NCBI GenBank assembly: GCA_000149265.1
Contig: CH003412.1
Location: forward strand, 4,436,365-4,500,364
Length of the DNA stretch: 64,000 nt
Origin: Ciona savignyi
Lineage: Eukaryota > Chordata > Ascidiacea > Phlebobranchia > Cionidae
Direction: 5' to 3'
The position numbers and the translations under genes were made by a program. Positions within the stretch are counted from its first letter, which is position 1, and the number at the start of each line of letters is the position of its first letter. Shown piece by piece: positions 25,601 through 34,697 of this stretch. The notes below the pieces were generated by a model, which did no database searches, was not told the DNA's origin, and saw nothing but the letters and a program-made list of their open reading frames with translations.

Positions 25601-28600
25601 AATAACCAGAAATCTGAGGGTGGTGGATGGGAAGATATAAAAATAACCAGAAGTTCCTGGGGTAAAAACTGACTATTTTCATGTAATGCTTGTTTTGCTA
25701 ACTAAATTCTAATGAAAATGGTTACCACTACAATTCTGTCATATATTAAAATACTGATTGCGAGAGATCATTCTTATTCACAGGCAGGCCAGCATAAAGA
25801 ACTAATCACAAATTACACATTTATGTAAGTGGTACAAAAAGGGTAGCCTCAATAAACAGGCAATTTTTGAAACGCATGCTTATGATTAGGTTGCGGCTTG
25901 TCTTATTGATAGTTTGCTAGTAACAAAAATTCATGTGTTAGTAACAAAAAAATATGTTAGTAATAAACATTTATGCGTGTAAGTAACAAAAGTTGTTTTT
26001 GATAATAAAAAAATATTTTGGTGTTAAAAATATGTTAGTAACCAAAAAAATATGTTAGTAATAAATAAATATGTTAGTAATAAAAAAATTTTTTAGCAAT
26101 AAAAAAGTATGTTAGTAATAAAAAAAATGTGTTAGTAATAAAAAATACTTTAGTAACAAAAAAAATATGTTAGGAATAAAAATTCGTGTGTTTTATTAAC
26201 AAAAAAAATATGGTGGTAATAAAAATTCTTCACCCACCTTTCTATGAATGTCGGAGAGCACAAGGAAATCAGAGGATAAGTAGAGGACAAGATTGAGCTC
26301 GGGTATCGCATGGGCCGGGGTGGATGGTGCAAAATTAATAACCTGGGGAGGGTTTGATATAATTAACAGTACTATGTGAGAGACTCCACAAAAAGCCCAA
26401 AATGGTACTTTTTATATCTTTAGTTTTTTAAAAATTAAATTGATTTACTAAAATTATCTTTTATTTTGAATTAATTTCAACAGAGCAATTTGTGTTTTTT
26501 TTGTAAAGGTTTATTCTAAAACCCCACCATAGGTCATCAACTATTAAATGCACTAAATGTAATTATTTCACCTGTAAACAATCCCAAGTAACAGTGCACC
26601 AAATTTTAAGTTCGTTATTCCTTTCACACCCTGTCAATAGAAATCTCCAGAAAACACTGGCGAGAAGATAAAAACAAAATTATGAATTTGTGACAAGCAA
26701 GGATGTAATAAAACTACCATATTTAATTTAAAGTACAACACACAAGTTAATATACAGATTATGAAACTCTGAGTCCGCTGTGCTTTTGATCATATCATAG
26801 TAATATCATACATAAAAGATTTTTTGGGGCCAGCCTTTTTCAGGCGGTACCTCAAACTCAAATTACTACAGGATCGCTTAGAGTGCTTTGATTCCTTAGG
26901 ACTTGAAGCGCTTGGAGGGTTCGGTTAGAATTAGGGTTCCAAGCGCTTCAAGCCATCCAAGCGCTCCAAGCAGTGGTTTTCAACCAGGGTTCTGCGGAAC
27001 TTTAGGGTTCCGCCAATACAGTCCAGGGGTTCCGCAACTTTTAATTTTGAATGAATAAACATTAAATTTAAATGCTTTTTTTTACATAAGACAATCAAAT
27101 TATTGCACAGGGGTTCCTCAAGTCAGTAGAATGTTTCCATGGGGTTCCAGTGCGGCAAAAAGGTTGAAAATCACTGGCTTCAAGAGATGCAGGCGCTTCA
27201 AGAGATGCAGGCGCTTCAAGAGTAGTAAATAGAGGCACCATTTTTAGGTGGATAAATTTCCTGATAATTATTCAAAAAACAACTTTCCACCTGTTTTCCG
27301 GCTGCTTCTTATTGTCACAAAACTTTACGCAAGAAACTGGTTTTCCGTCATGGGGTTGCCACTGATGTAAACAACTGCAAACATATTATTGTCAACAGTG
27401 AACACATTGATTTTAGAACTGAGTGGGGCTAAGTGGAAGAAAAAACAGACTTGGGTGTAAATCCTAGCAGCAGGACGATTATGTAAAAAAAGGGAAATGT
27501 GAAATATTTCGGGAGCAGATATTTTAAAACCGGTTTTTAACATATTTTGTTAAAAACTAAATAGATCAGATAAAAAAACCTCAAAAACAAGAAATTAAAT
27601 TGTGAACAGAAATTCCAAATTAGTTCCGAATTACATTGTATTTTTTTTTTCTTTCCAATATCCAAATTACAAACAACTTCTTTGAGATATTTGCTACAAT
27701 TATACCTTGGTGGCTGTGGATCTTCTATTTGAACTTGCCAGAACTTGACGAATCCATCGTGGCTAGCTGCAGCCAATACATTGCCGATGGGGGAGAGTTC
27801 ACAGTCCGTAATATCCTGTTCAACCGATGCATTTTAAATACACAGGAAACTAATAATTGGTAGCAGCTGAGTTTAGATAGCCTTTTGACCATTGTCTTTT
27901 TATATCAAACTACTAGGTTTTTTCAGCTTGGGGAGACTAAGAAAATTATGCTGCAATTGTTTTTACTTTTTTTCATGAATTATATTTCTTCCAAAGGAAT
28001 ATAAATAACACAGATAAAGAATAAACAATAGTCAAAAATCGATATTAAAGACAACTGAGCAAAATTTAAAAAAGCTCAATAAAACCTAATAAAGATCACG
28101 AATTGTGTCCAAGGAAAATGGAGAACTAAAAATAACAGGACATGATTAAAAAAATTAAAAAAACATTGTATTTCCATAATGCACAGGTATAAATTGAAGC
28201 TTATAAACAAAAAACGTCTTAATACTCACAGCACCAGCGTCACCGGTGACTGCAACAAATGAATGAGATAATTCCATCCTAGAAGCGCCATTCTCCGGCA
28301 ACCCATCAGCAACACCGAATGCTATGTCAAGGTCCCAAACTTCAGCCTGCAAGTACCATGGAGGAACAGGTTTTAAAAAATATGTTTGTGTATTATAGAT
28401 AAATATGTTTGTGTATTATAGATAAATGTGTTTTGTGTAGGGCTGCGAATTATTGGTTAATTTGAAAAACAGTTAACTTATGTAACAATAATCCGATTTT
28501 CTTTAAAAACACATTATAAATCATAACGTTGAATTGTATCATCTCCATAAAAGAAATAATGTGCGTGTTAGGCTTTTTGTGACCGCATTGTATTGCATAA

Positions 28601-31600
28601 CATTGACACTACAGTTGTCAGACAGGTATTTCACGTCAAAAAAGCGTGCAATTTACCAACCAACAAACAGATAAGAGTTAAAAAAAGAGTTGTTAAAAAC
28701 GGTTAAACCATTAAAATTTGATGCGACGGTTAACCATAAAAAGTTTTCGCACCTCTAGTTTCATGTTTAGTTTATGCTCATAGCATGACAGGCCATGCTG
28801 CTTTTGTTCTATTAAAATCCTAACTGTATAACATACTGATGAGTATGATGAGTTGTCATGAAATTTAAGGGGTTTGGAGTATCTGGACTAAATTGTTGAT
28901 TTGACTTACAATATTTCCATAAACAAGGACCAATATTTTAGGTGGAGCAGATTCACTGTGTTTCGACTCATACGATGATCCTTCTTCTTCGTCATCTCTC
29001 TGGATATGAGGGATCCACATCAGTCGATGATTCGATGACGACACTTCGGACATCTCCGGTGTTGCAGAGACGTGCAGTTTTTTCTCTTCCCTGAATTTTA
29101 AGATTTTTTAAACGTTTTTCCTGACTTTGCTTTTGCTTAGTCTCCCTGTAATATAACACAAACATTTGATGTGAGCATATGACAAATACCATACCATTAT
29201 TTGGTCCCATAATAGAAAGTATACATTGTCCCTAATTTCTAAAACGAATTTCACAACACATTGTTTAATCGTTAATGCGTGAGACTTTAATTTAAAACTC
29301 AATCAAAAGATTACTCTTTAGTTGTAACAGGTCTAAACTGGTTGCATTTCTACATACCAGACCATAACATACATTGCAGGACATGGATGTTTAGTGGTTA
29401 TACAAACCATAGTCAATGCTTCATTAAAGCAGCAGAAATTTTAAAAATTCAATGCAAATCTTCTGCACAAAAGCAGTGAAAGTGAGAACATGCAATGCAC
29501 ATCTGTATTTAAATCATTAATTGATTCTATTAGTTCTGCATTAGATCAATAGCATTATATCATACATTTACAATTAAAAGTGCCAGTAGCGTGTTTACAA
29601 AAGCAAATTATTTAAAAATATTAAATATACATATTATTACAAATGAAATGTTTAGACCCTCTATTACAGATTATTTTTGTATGAAAATTCAAGGAGAAAA
29701 TGGAGATTTTGTTGGCATATGTGCAAAAATTATTTCTGATCCCAAGTTTACATGGTACACTATGGCCAAACAGAGTCATAAAACATAGGGAATGGAACTT
29801 TACAACTTTCAACAAACCATTGTTAATGCATATAAAGTAATAAACAACTCTTTGAAAACACAGCATTAGTATAGCCTGCAGTGCCACAACACAGGCCAAC
29901 AGCAGTGTTAATTTAACTTACTAATAAACACACTTTAAATTAGACTCTAACATATGTGAACATGGGGAATAGGGGTACCAGGCCAACCATCAGGAGATAT
30001 CCTAGACATGCACATTCAACCATTAAAAATATAACATTTCACCAATTATTTCTAGTGAGTAATGAAAAGAAGACTAATTTTTTGTATAACTCGGACATTT
30101 GGCTCCAATCCAGATGGTTAGAACCTAACCGAAACACAAGGCATTTTTTCAGGATTCGGCTTATATACATATAAACAACCTTATTTTAGAGGTTTACAAC
30201 ATCAAAATGCGACTATAATATTCTTATACTGTATATTGGAAAATATTTACAGATGGTTGGATATACCAAACAGACAACATCACTGAACTATCCTGTAACA
30301 TTATCTTGAAAAAATGTAAGATGATTAAGAGAGGCATATGTTTAAGTAATGCATAGGTATTACGGCAAAATATTTGTACTGTATAACAGCTGAGGCTGAA
30401 ATTTAAGCTTTAAACATTGCGTAATAACTGCAGTCATACTTTCCAAAATTACATAACATTTATTTTTTGATAGTTTGCTTTAATCTCTCTATTTACAATA
30501 TTCCACTACAATGACAAATCTGGAGTAATGGGCCTTCTAAGGCCTAAATTCCTGGTTCCAGTGGCTACTGTGGACCCGCTTATATTAATGTAATGTACAA
30601 AGATAAATTCATGAATGCAACTGCTCGAAAATATATGCAAAAACCAGAATTACTTATGCAATAACCAGAATTACTTGTGCAATAACCAGAATTACTTATG
30701 CAATAACCAGAATTACTTATGCAATAACCAGAATTACTTATGCAATAACCAGAATTACTTACACAAGGTTTCCTCCATCTTGGCCTAAACTCCACACGAG
30801 CAGAGTACCTGCACTGTCCACAGCGGCAAGCACATGCGTGCCGGCATGGGGGGCGAACGCCACATCGCAAACAACCCCAGTAAATCCTTTCAATAGAACT
30901 CGATCGGATGAATTGTGTCGGTTGATCACTCTTACAGAGTAACCGGAGCGACCTGAGAAATCGTTTTTAATAGCCCTGGTTTCGTGCACTCGAATTCATG
31001 AATACTATACAGCAGGGGCATGCAACATACGGCCCGCGGTACCTATTTACGTGGCCCGCTACAGACCTTGTACTTCGTAGCCTATTCATTAAAAAACTTT
31101 TTCTGAATTTTAACGGCATCATTGGCGTTTTTGACTACAGTATAAGGCTACCACACTGCAATTAAATTCCGTCTGCAGTACTGTGACGACCTCCCATTGT
31201 TACAGCATAATGCACATTGTATGAAAACTGCCATTTTCTGGCAGTGGTACAGTATTACGTGATATAACTGTGTAAAATACTTCATTGGACAACACAATCA
31301 AATTGTAGTTTGCCTAATTTGCCAAAAACAGCAAGATGTATTTCATTAATGGTTACAAAAAGGACACTGCGTTAGTTACAAAACTGAGCTTTAAGATAAC
31401 TGAAGCAATTGTCGAAAAAGGAAAGCCGTCATAAAAAAAAAATTGTTCGATGGTATGGCCCGCGGTATCTCTAAACTTGTACGTTGTGGCCCATTGCGCA
31501 AAACAGTTGCACCCCCCTGCTATACAGTATTATCATTGATGTTTTTCATACAGCAATCTAATACCAAAAATTAAAATCTTAAGACTATTTGTGTTCTTTT

Positions 31601-33454
31601 GTTTTATATTATATACAAATAATGTTGCACATTCTATACATTGTTGTTTGCTGTGTCATACATAATATTACAAAATATCAAAACTAACATATTTGGCATT
31701 AACTTTATAATACCATACCTTTTATACAATAAGCAATGTACATGTCTGTCACAGTCAGAAGGTTCCCAGTGTAATACCTGTGCTCCCAGTCGAACTTCGT
31801 TATTGTATTAATTTTAACCTGACAAACAAAACCAATTAAACTATGAAGTACCATGAACAACTTATTAAGTAACAATATAGATTATAAAAAATAACATTTA
31901 AAAAAGCAAAACAATTGTGGCCATTTAATAGATACAGCTTATATAATAATAAATAAGTTTAAAAAGACAGTAACAAATTGTTATTTTTTGTTGACCACTA
32001 AACCAAGGAAAGCCCACCTTATTGCTGGCTGAAGTGTTGTTGTCCAACTCAGATTTAGAACTGGCGTATATTCGCGTGTGAGGGCCGTACAATGATACGC
32101 ATTCTCCATCACATATTTCGTCCAAGTAGCTGTTGGGTTAAAACATTAGGTGGACATGTAACCTAATGATTCATATTTTTCTTGAGTGGTATCGATGCAT
32201 GTTTAAAAATATATAGTCTGTTGCTACATAGGCCTATAATATAAATATCAAGTATTTTGGATACACGTTTTTACAAAAACGTTTTATATTTTTTGATTAC
32301 ACGTTATTTTGGTTATTTGGTTACATTTAGTATTTTGGTAACACGTTGAAGTTACACGTTTTTGCAATTTTTTTTTTTTTATAAAAATCCACTTTAAATC
32401 CATTTTTGTATGTTTATTTACATTACAATAATCTGGCACAAATTTCTTACATTTTCTGCAAATCATCATCATCATCATCATCAGTTTTGTCTTCTAATGG
32501 TGGGCAGTGGTCTGAATCTATGGACTCGAATTCCTGAAAAGCAATGCATTACTACAAATACACTTCTACTGTCATAACGTTTAATGAATGGATGAGTTTT
32601 TTATTTATTGCAACTGATGTATTGAAGTAATTTAGATGTGCAATCAATAGACAAATCTTGTAAGATTAGTTAGTTTAGTTTATTTTTTGCTCCGTCGTTA
32701 CAATAAAAATGAATATAAAACAATTGTTTTCAAGTTAAGGAGATAGGATAAAACGGAAAAACTACAGTAGTTAAAACACATCAGTGAATACAAACATTAC
32801 AAATTAGGGGGGAAAATGACGTGGCCGTTAAACCTTACATTAATAAAAATAAAATTCCCAATGTGTCATCCCTAAAAGAACGGTAATTGAACATCACACA
32901 TTAAAACCAACAAAGGGGTCACTTACTTGTGGGCAATGGAGTGAACTCTTGGCGACCCCTGGATCCCCGGAGCCATCGTGGCTCACAACATCTACAGCAT
33001 CTAAAAATAAATTGCATTATCTTTCCTATCACAACTTTGTGAGTTAGTGTGAAAATGGGAGATTGAGTATTGTACATATCTGGAGTATATCACCATTTCA
33101 ATCCTATTTTTATTAAGCGTTTATATCTCAACAAACAATATTTTATTTAATAATTTTAAGTTATTATTGTGTATATAAAATAAAAAAGTTATACTAAATC
33201 TTTTATTCTAAGCATTTACTGACAAAAATAACATTCATATGCATACTAGAAAGGTCAAAAAATATATTAAAAAGATAAATGTTTGAATAAACATGCTGTC
33301 GATACCATTATATACATATATTAACAGGTAAAAGGTTTGCCAAACCTGGTATTGAACTGTTATTGGAACTGTTTATTCGCAGCATTTCTTTTAATGTGTT
33401 GGATAATTCGTGGTGTCCATTATGAACAGGCATTCCATTGCTTTGATCCATCAT
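13647..33454 (-). CDS. EDC4: Enhancer of mRNA-decapping protein 4 (Ge-1)
   Basis: I place 28 coding exons (5'->3'): 33454-33346, 33000-32927, 32533-32451, 32129-32018, 31818-31719, 30952-30763, 29090-28910, 28346-28230, 27815-27706, 27374-27291, 26656-26572, 26342-26238, 25012-24772, 24167-24095, 23695-23592, 23250-22910, 22681-22582, 21816-21514, 20491-20383, 19804-19618, 19120-18958, 18165-18013, 17632-17517, 16962-16797, 16309-16126, 15705-15433, 15117-14954, 13830-13647. The protein is about 1370 aa (vertebrate EDC4 about 1400). The N-terminal WD40 region has VLLKGFTG, AEVWDLD, ASHDGFVKFWQ and LKIWCTV. An acidic/Ser-rich linker holds LLTPDAF and SPDLISS. The helical C-terminus has IPAFERASQNMFQQLS, LLSLIQQL and YLQEAVMNLD. 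EDC4 scaffolds DCP1-DCP2 in P-bodies. Exon 15705-15433 has an in-frame stop (see findings). Confidence 0.92.
13871..13976 (+). repeat. Dispersed repeat with TAAAC tail, copy 1
   Basis: The copy carries GTTCGTTTTGCCGTCTTTT.., TTGCCATTTTTAAATACTGG and ends GGGGCAAAAATAAATAAACT followed by AAACTA. The same arrangement recurs at 47270-47405 and, more diverged, at 57238-57412 and (minus) 32665-32845. A conserved 3' end with a short tandem tail instead of poly(A) suggests the 3' part of a SINE or LINE. This copy lies in the last EDC4 intron. Confidence 0.6.
14590..15005 (-). repeat. ~140-bp x3 repeat duplicating an EDC4 coding/donor junction
   Basis: Three tandem units (period 139-141) each contain the last ~47 coding bases of EDC4 exon 27, its donor and the following intron. 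The true junction is ATTAAACTGAA|GTGAGT at 14954/14953. Unit 2 keeps ATTAAACTGAA|GTGAGT at 14813. Unit 3 reads ATTAAACTGAA|GAAAGT near 14674 and has lost the donor. Each unit also keeps TTATCCAG before CGACCTTGC, so unit 2 contains a potential 33-base AG..GT mini-exon. Confidence 0.9.
16582..16657. mobile_element. 76-bp hAT-like mini-MITE
   Basis: A very short element with ends TAGAGCTGGCC and GCCCATCTCTG (imperfect inverted repeats). It is flanked by identical 8-base direct repeats TGTGCAGA at 16574-16581 and 16658-16665. An 8-base duplication with YAGAG..GGC-type termini fits the hAT superfamily. It lies in the EDC4 intron between exons 16962-16797 and 16309-16126. Confidence 0.7.
17308..17368 (-). 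repeat. tRNA-like SINE head, second family
   Basis: Read on the minus strand, this has an A-box-like TAGCTCATCAGTTGG and a B-box-like GGTCGTGGGTTCGAAGC with tRNA-like spacing. It lacks a full cloverleaf and lies in an EDC4 intron, so I read it as a tRNA-derived SINE remnant, not a tRNA gene. A duplicated ATGAATATCCTATC follows at about 17446-17495. Confidence 0.5.
20018..20115. repeat. ~33-bp x3 repeat in EDC4 intron
   Basis: Three tandem units of about 33 bases contain ATGTTTTTTATGTCCATTTA then TAATTGA-GTGT. Unlike the other EDC4 repeats, this one lies mid-intron (between exons 20491-20383 and 19804-19618), more than 200 bases from a mapped splice site. Confidence 0.75.
21150..21513 (-). 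repeat. 46-bp x7 minisatellite at EDC4 exon 18 donor
   Basis: On the minus strand the repeat begins at the first intron base after TCCG|GTAATTTAATAC (21514/21513). Equivalent junctions recur at 46-47 base steps (+ strand 21469, 21423, 21377, 21331, 21285, 21239, 21192). One copy (21239) keeps CAG|GTAATT; the others read CAG|GAAATT, so most donor copies are dead by one base. Confidence 0.92.
21801..22125 (-). repeat. 151-bp repeat at EDC4 exon 18 acceptor
   Basis: GTGTCACGTCCTG begins at 21801 (inside exon 18), and copies begin at 21952 and 22103, giving a 151-base period. Each unit holds the end of the intron (CATCCTCATGCCAG on the minus strand, decayed in the third) plus about a dozen bases matching the start of the exon (AGGACGTGACAC). 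The acceptor AG with exon bases was thus duplicated into the intron. The intervening ATAAATAAAACTGTTTGATC is near-identical between units. Confidence 0.9.
22735..22870. repeat. ~75-bp x2 repeat in EDC4 intron
   Basis: Two tandem copies share CCACACTAAAGGTATTT, GTAAAGA-TTT and AGCAAAGATTTA, about 75 bases apart, within the intron between exons 23250-22910 and 22681-22582. The repeat starts about 40 bases inside the donor, so it is near the splice site without covering it. Confidence 0.7.
24447..24735 (+). mobile_element. tRNA-derived SINE, near full-length
   Basis: The head has an A-box-like TTGGTAGCAGTTAAG and a B-box-like AGGTTGCAGGTGCGAA. The body has TAGTCGGTTGTGTCTTTGGG and GCAATAGCTCCGGTAACCCG, and the 3' end has GATTGCCCGTGTGTTAA then GAATATCCTATCCTA. 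At least four other long copies are in this window (38241, 38815, 47548, 59613). The design matches tRNA-derived SINEs reported from Ciona, but I cannot confirm the family name. Confidence 0.8.
25013..25655 (-). repeat. 40-bp x16 minisatellite at EDC4 exon 13 acceptor
   Basis: About 16 copies of a 40-base unit, on the plus strand CTGAGGGTGGTGGGTGGGAA then GATAAAAAATAACCAGAAAT, abut exon 13 (acceptor CCCTCAG|GTATTATACG, exon start 25012). On the coding strand each unit is itself acceptor-like: TTTTTTATCTTCCCACCCACC then ACCCTCAG. Nearly every copy keeps the AG. The plus (template) strand has repeated GGG runs with G-quadruplex potential. A long minus-strand open frame through the array is a by-product of the repeat, not a protein. 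Confidence 0.93.
25915..26230 (-). repeat. AT-rich ~19-bp repeat next to EDC4 exon 12 donor
   Basis: More than ten degenerate copies of ATATTTTTTTATTACTAAC (minus strand) start about 10 bases downstream of the donor AGAAAG|GTGGGTGAAG (26238/26237) and run through the intron to about 25915. The link to the donor is proximity only: unlike the other arrays, the unit does not contain the GTGGGT sequence. Confidence 0.75.
26971..27176. mobile_element. hAT-type MITE, 206 bp
   Basis: The ends CAGTGGTTTTCAACC and GGTTGAAAATCACTG are inverted repeats of the kind typical of hAT elements. The flanks are GCTCCAAG (26963-26970) and GCTTCAAG (27177-27184), an 8-base duplication with one mismatch. There is no coding capacity. 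It lies in the intron between EDC4 exons 27374-27291 and 26656-26572. GCGCTTCAAG repeats surround it. Confidence 0.85.
28438..28757. mobile_element. hAT-like MITE, diverged short copy
   Basis: It begins TAGGGCTGCGAATTATTGG and ends GTTTTCGCACCTCTA, with inner GGTTAA-rich inverted sequence. The flanks GTTTTGTG and GTTTCATG agree at 6 of 8 bases, as expected for an aged 8-base target duplication. It belongs to the same family as the element at 58711-59289. It lies in the EDC4 intron between exons 29090-28910 and 28346-28230. Confidence 0.75.
30637..30762 (-). repeat. 21-bp x6 minisatellite starting at EDC4 exon 6 donor
   Basis: Read on the minus strand, the array starts at intron base +1 after AACCTTGT: GTAAGTAATTCTGGTTATTGC, then five copies starting ATAAGTAATT or ACAAGTAATT. 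Six 21-base units fill 30762-30637 exactly, so the first unit is the working donor and the rest are copies with one or two changes in the GT. Confidence 0.93.
31013..31519. mobile_element. hAT element remnant, 507 bp, perfect 8-bp TSD
   Basis: The ends CAGGGGCATGCAACA and TTGCACCCCCCTG form inverted repeats, and an exact duplication CTATACAG flanks the element (31005-31012 and 31520-31527). GGCCCGCGGTA blocks occur near both ends. The interior (about 31345-31430) reads on the plus strand as a short peptide with ALVTKLSFKITEAI and EKGKPS, which resembles the N-terminal part of hAT transposases. It is therefore probably an internally deleted autonomous element. It lies in the EDC4 intron between exons 31818-31719 and 30952-30763. 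Confidence 0.85.
32665..32845 (-). repeat. Dispersed repeat with TAAAC tail, minus copy
   Basis: On the minus strand it reads AATGTAAGGTTTAACGGCCACGTC at its start and GGAGCAAAAAATAAACTAAA at its end. These match the start and end of the copy at 57238-57412. It lies in the EDC4 intron between exons 33000-32927 and 32533-32451. Confidence 0.55.
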
Positions 33455-34697
33455 ATAAAGTACACTTTTTTAAATTAAATCGCTAAAAATTATTTTACCA
33501 CACAATGTTTTATGTGTAAGATTAAATTTTCAATGCGAATGATTTAAAAAAAACTCTACTTTGTAACAGCTTATGAGTGACCGAATTTCTACTCAGTACT
33601 TCATGTTTCTGCAATTCTACAGTGAAACGTTAACGCGTCATACTACAAGCACGGTGCATATATTCCTTTTCACCAGATGAAACAAATGATTAAAAACTGT
33701 CGTAAGGCAACTGTACAGAATATTAAAGCGTGCACCACAATACGAGAAGTTAAAGTTAACACTTTTGACAGTAATTACACTGGATTAAAATAACATACGA
33801 GATCAAATAATAATTCTTAAAATTGTAAAATTCTTTTTTTATGAAACAAGAAACAAATTTACTGTAGAGATATAAAAACAGTACATGTTCATTTCATAAA
33901 GTGAAGACAGGACATAAAACATAAGTCTAATGATTAGAAGATAGAAAAAGCAGAACATATATAATTAAGTCTGCTAAAAGTAAGTTTGGCTAGTTTAAAA
34001 ATGGAAAAAAATGCACAAAAGCAATCCAATTTCATTGTACATGTAGTAAAAGATTAGAACAAATTTTCATTTAAAAGGTGTTGAACCATTAAGTTGTCTC
34101 AATTTTAAATTTTTATTCTGAGAAAAACTTGAAAATTGGTTATGTTAAACACAATACAATGTTAATTGGACGGAATCTGAACTTTCGTTGCTATCATAGA
34201 ATTCTAGCTATAAACCCTTGTCTGAATCCAAGCCAAAATATTGAAATATCAGTGCAATTTAAAGTTAAAATCGTTGAACCGCATTAAACAATGTTAAGTA
34301 CCAAAGATTAAACTGATTTTTTTAAGAAATAGCACCTTTAAAAAAATATGAACAACACACAAAATGCTTCGTTAGGCACAAGAATTTGATATTGGCGGGT
34401 AGTAATACCGTAAATATTCAGGTACCGGTAAATATTTTTAAGAATCAGTTACAAGAGTACCTTCAAATGATTTCAGCACCATATGTAAGACAAGATATAT
34501 AAATGTCAAAGGAACAGTATATTAGCCATAGAGATAGGGAGAAATAAACCTAATATTGTAGAACTTATACAGATTGAGATAAAAATACGGAATTGTGAAT
34601 GATATCACATTGGGCTTAAAGCCATTAAAACACAGTCTCAGCTCTTTTATATTTTAACATTAACAAAAAACTGTTCAATAAATAGCCTACTGTACAA
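33455..34697. other. Spacer between Cas-family gene and EDC4
   Basis: About 1.2 kb of AT-rich sequence separates the Cas-family stop codon from the EDC4 start; both genes are on the minus strand. It should hold the 3' UTR of the former and the promoter or outron of the latter. A minus-strand AATAAAA (about 34112) is a candidate poly(A) signal. I see no further gene. Confidence 0.5.

Noticed and set aside
24828-25682. Long minus-strand open frame of 284 codons with repeating Phe/Pro/His units
   Set aside because: It is read through the 40-base minisatellite; the period and composition make it open by chance. The real exon is 25012-24772 in another frame.
30637-30762. CRISPR-like regular repeats (also 7828-8192, 21150-21513 and 25013-25655)
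   Set aside because: The units are contiguous tandem repeats without unique spacers in a eukaryotic intron.
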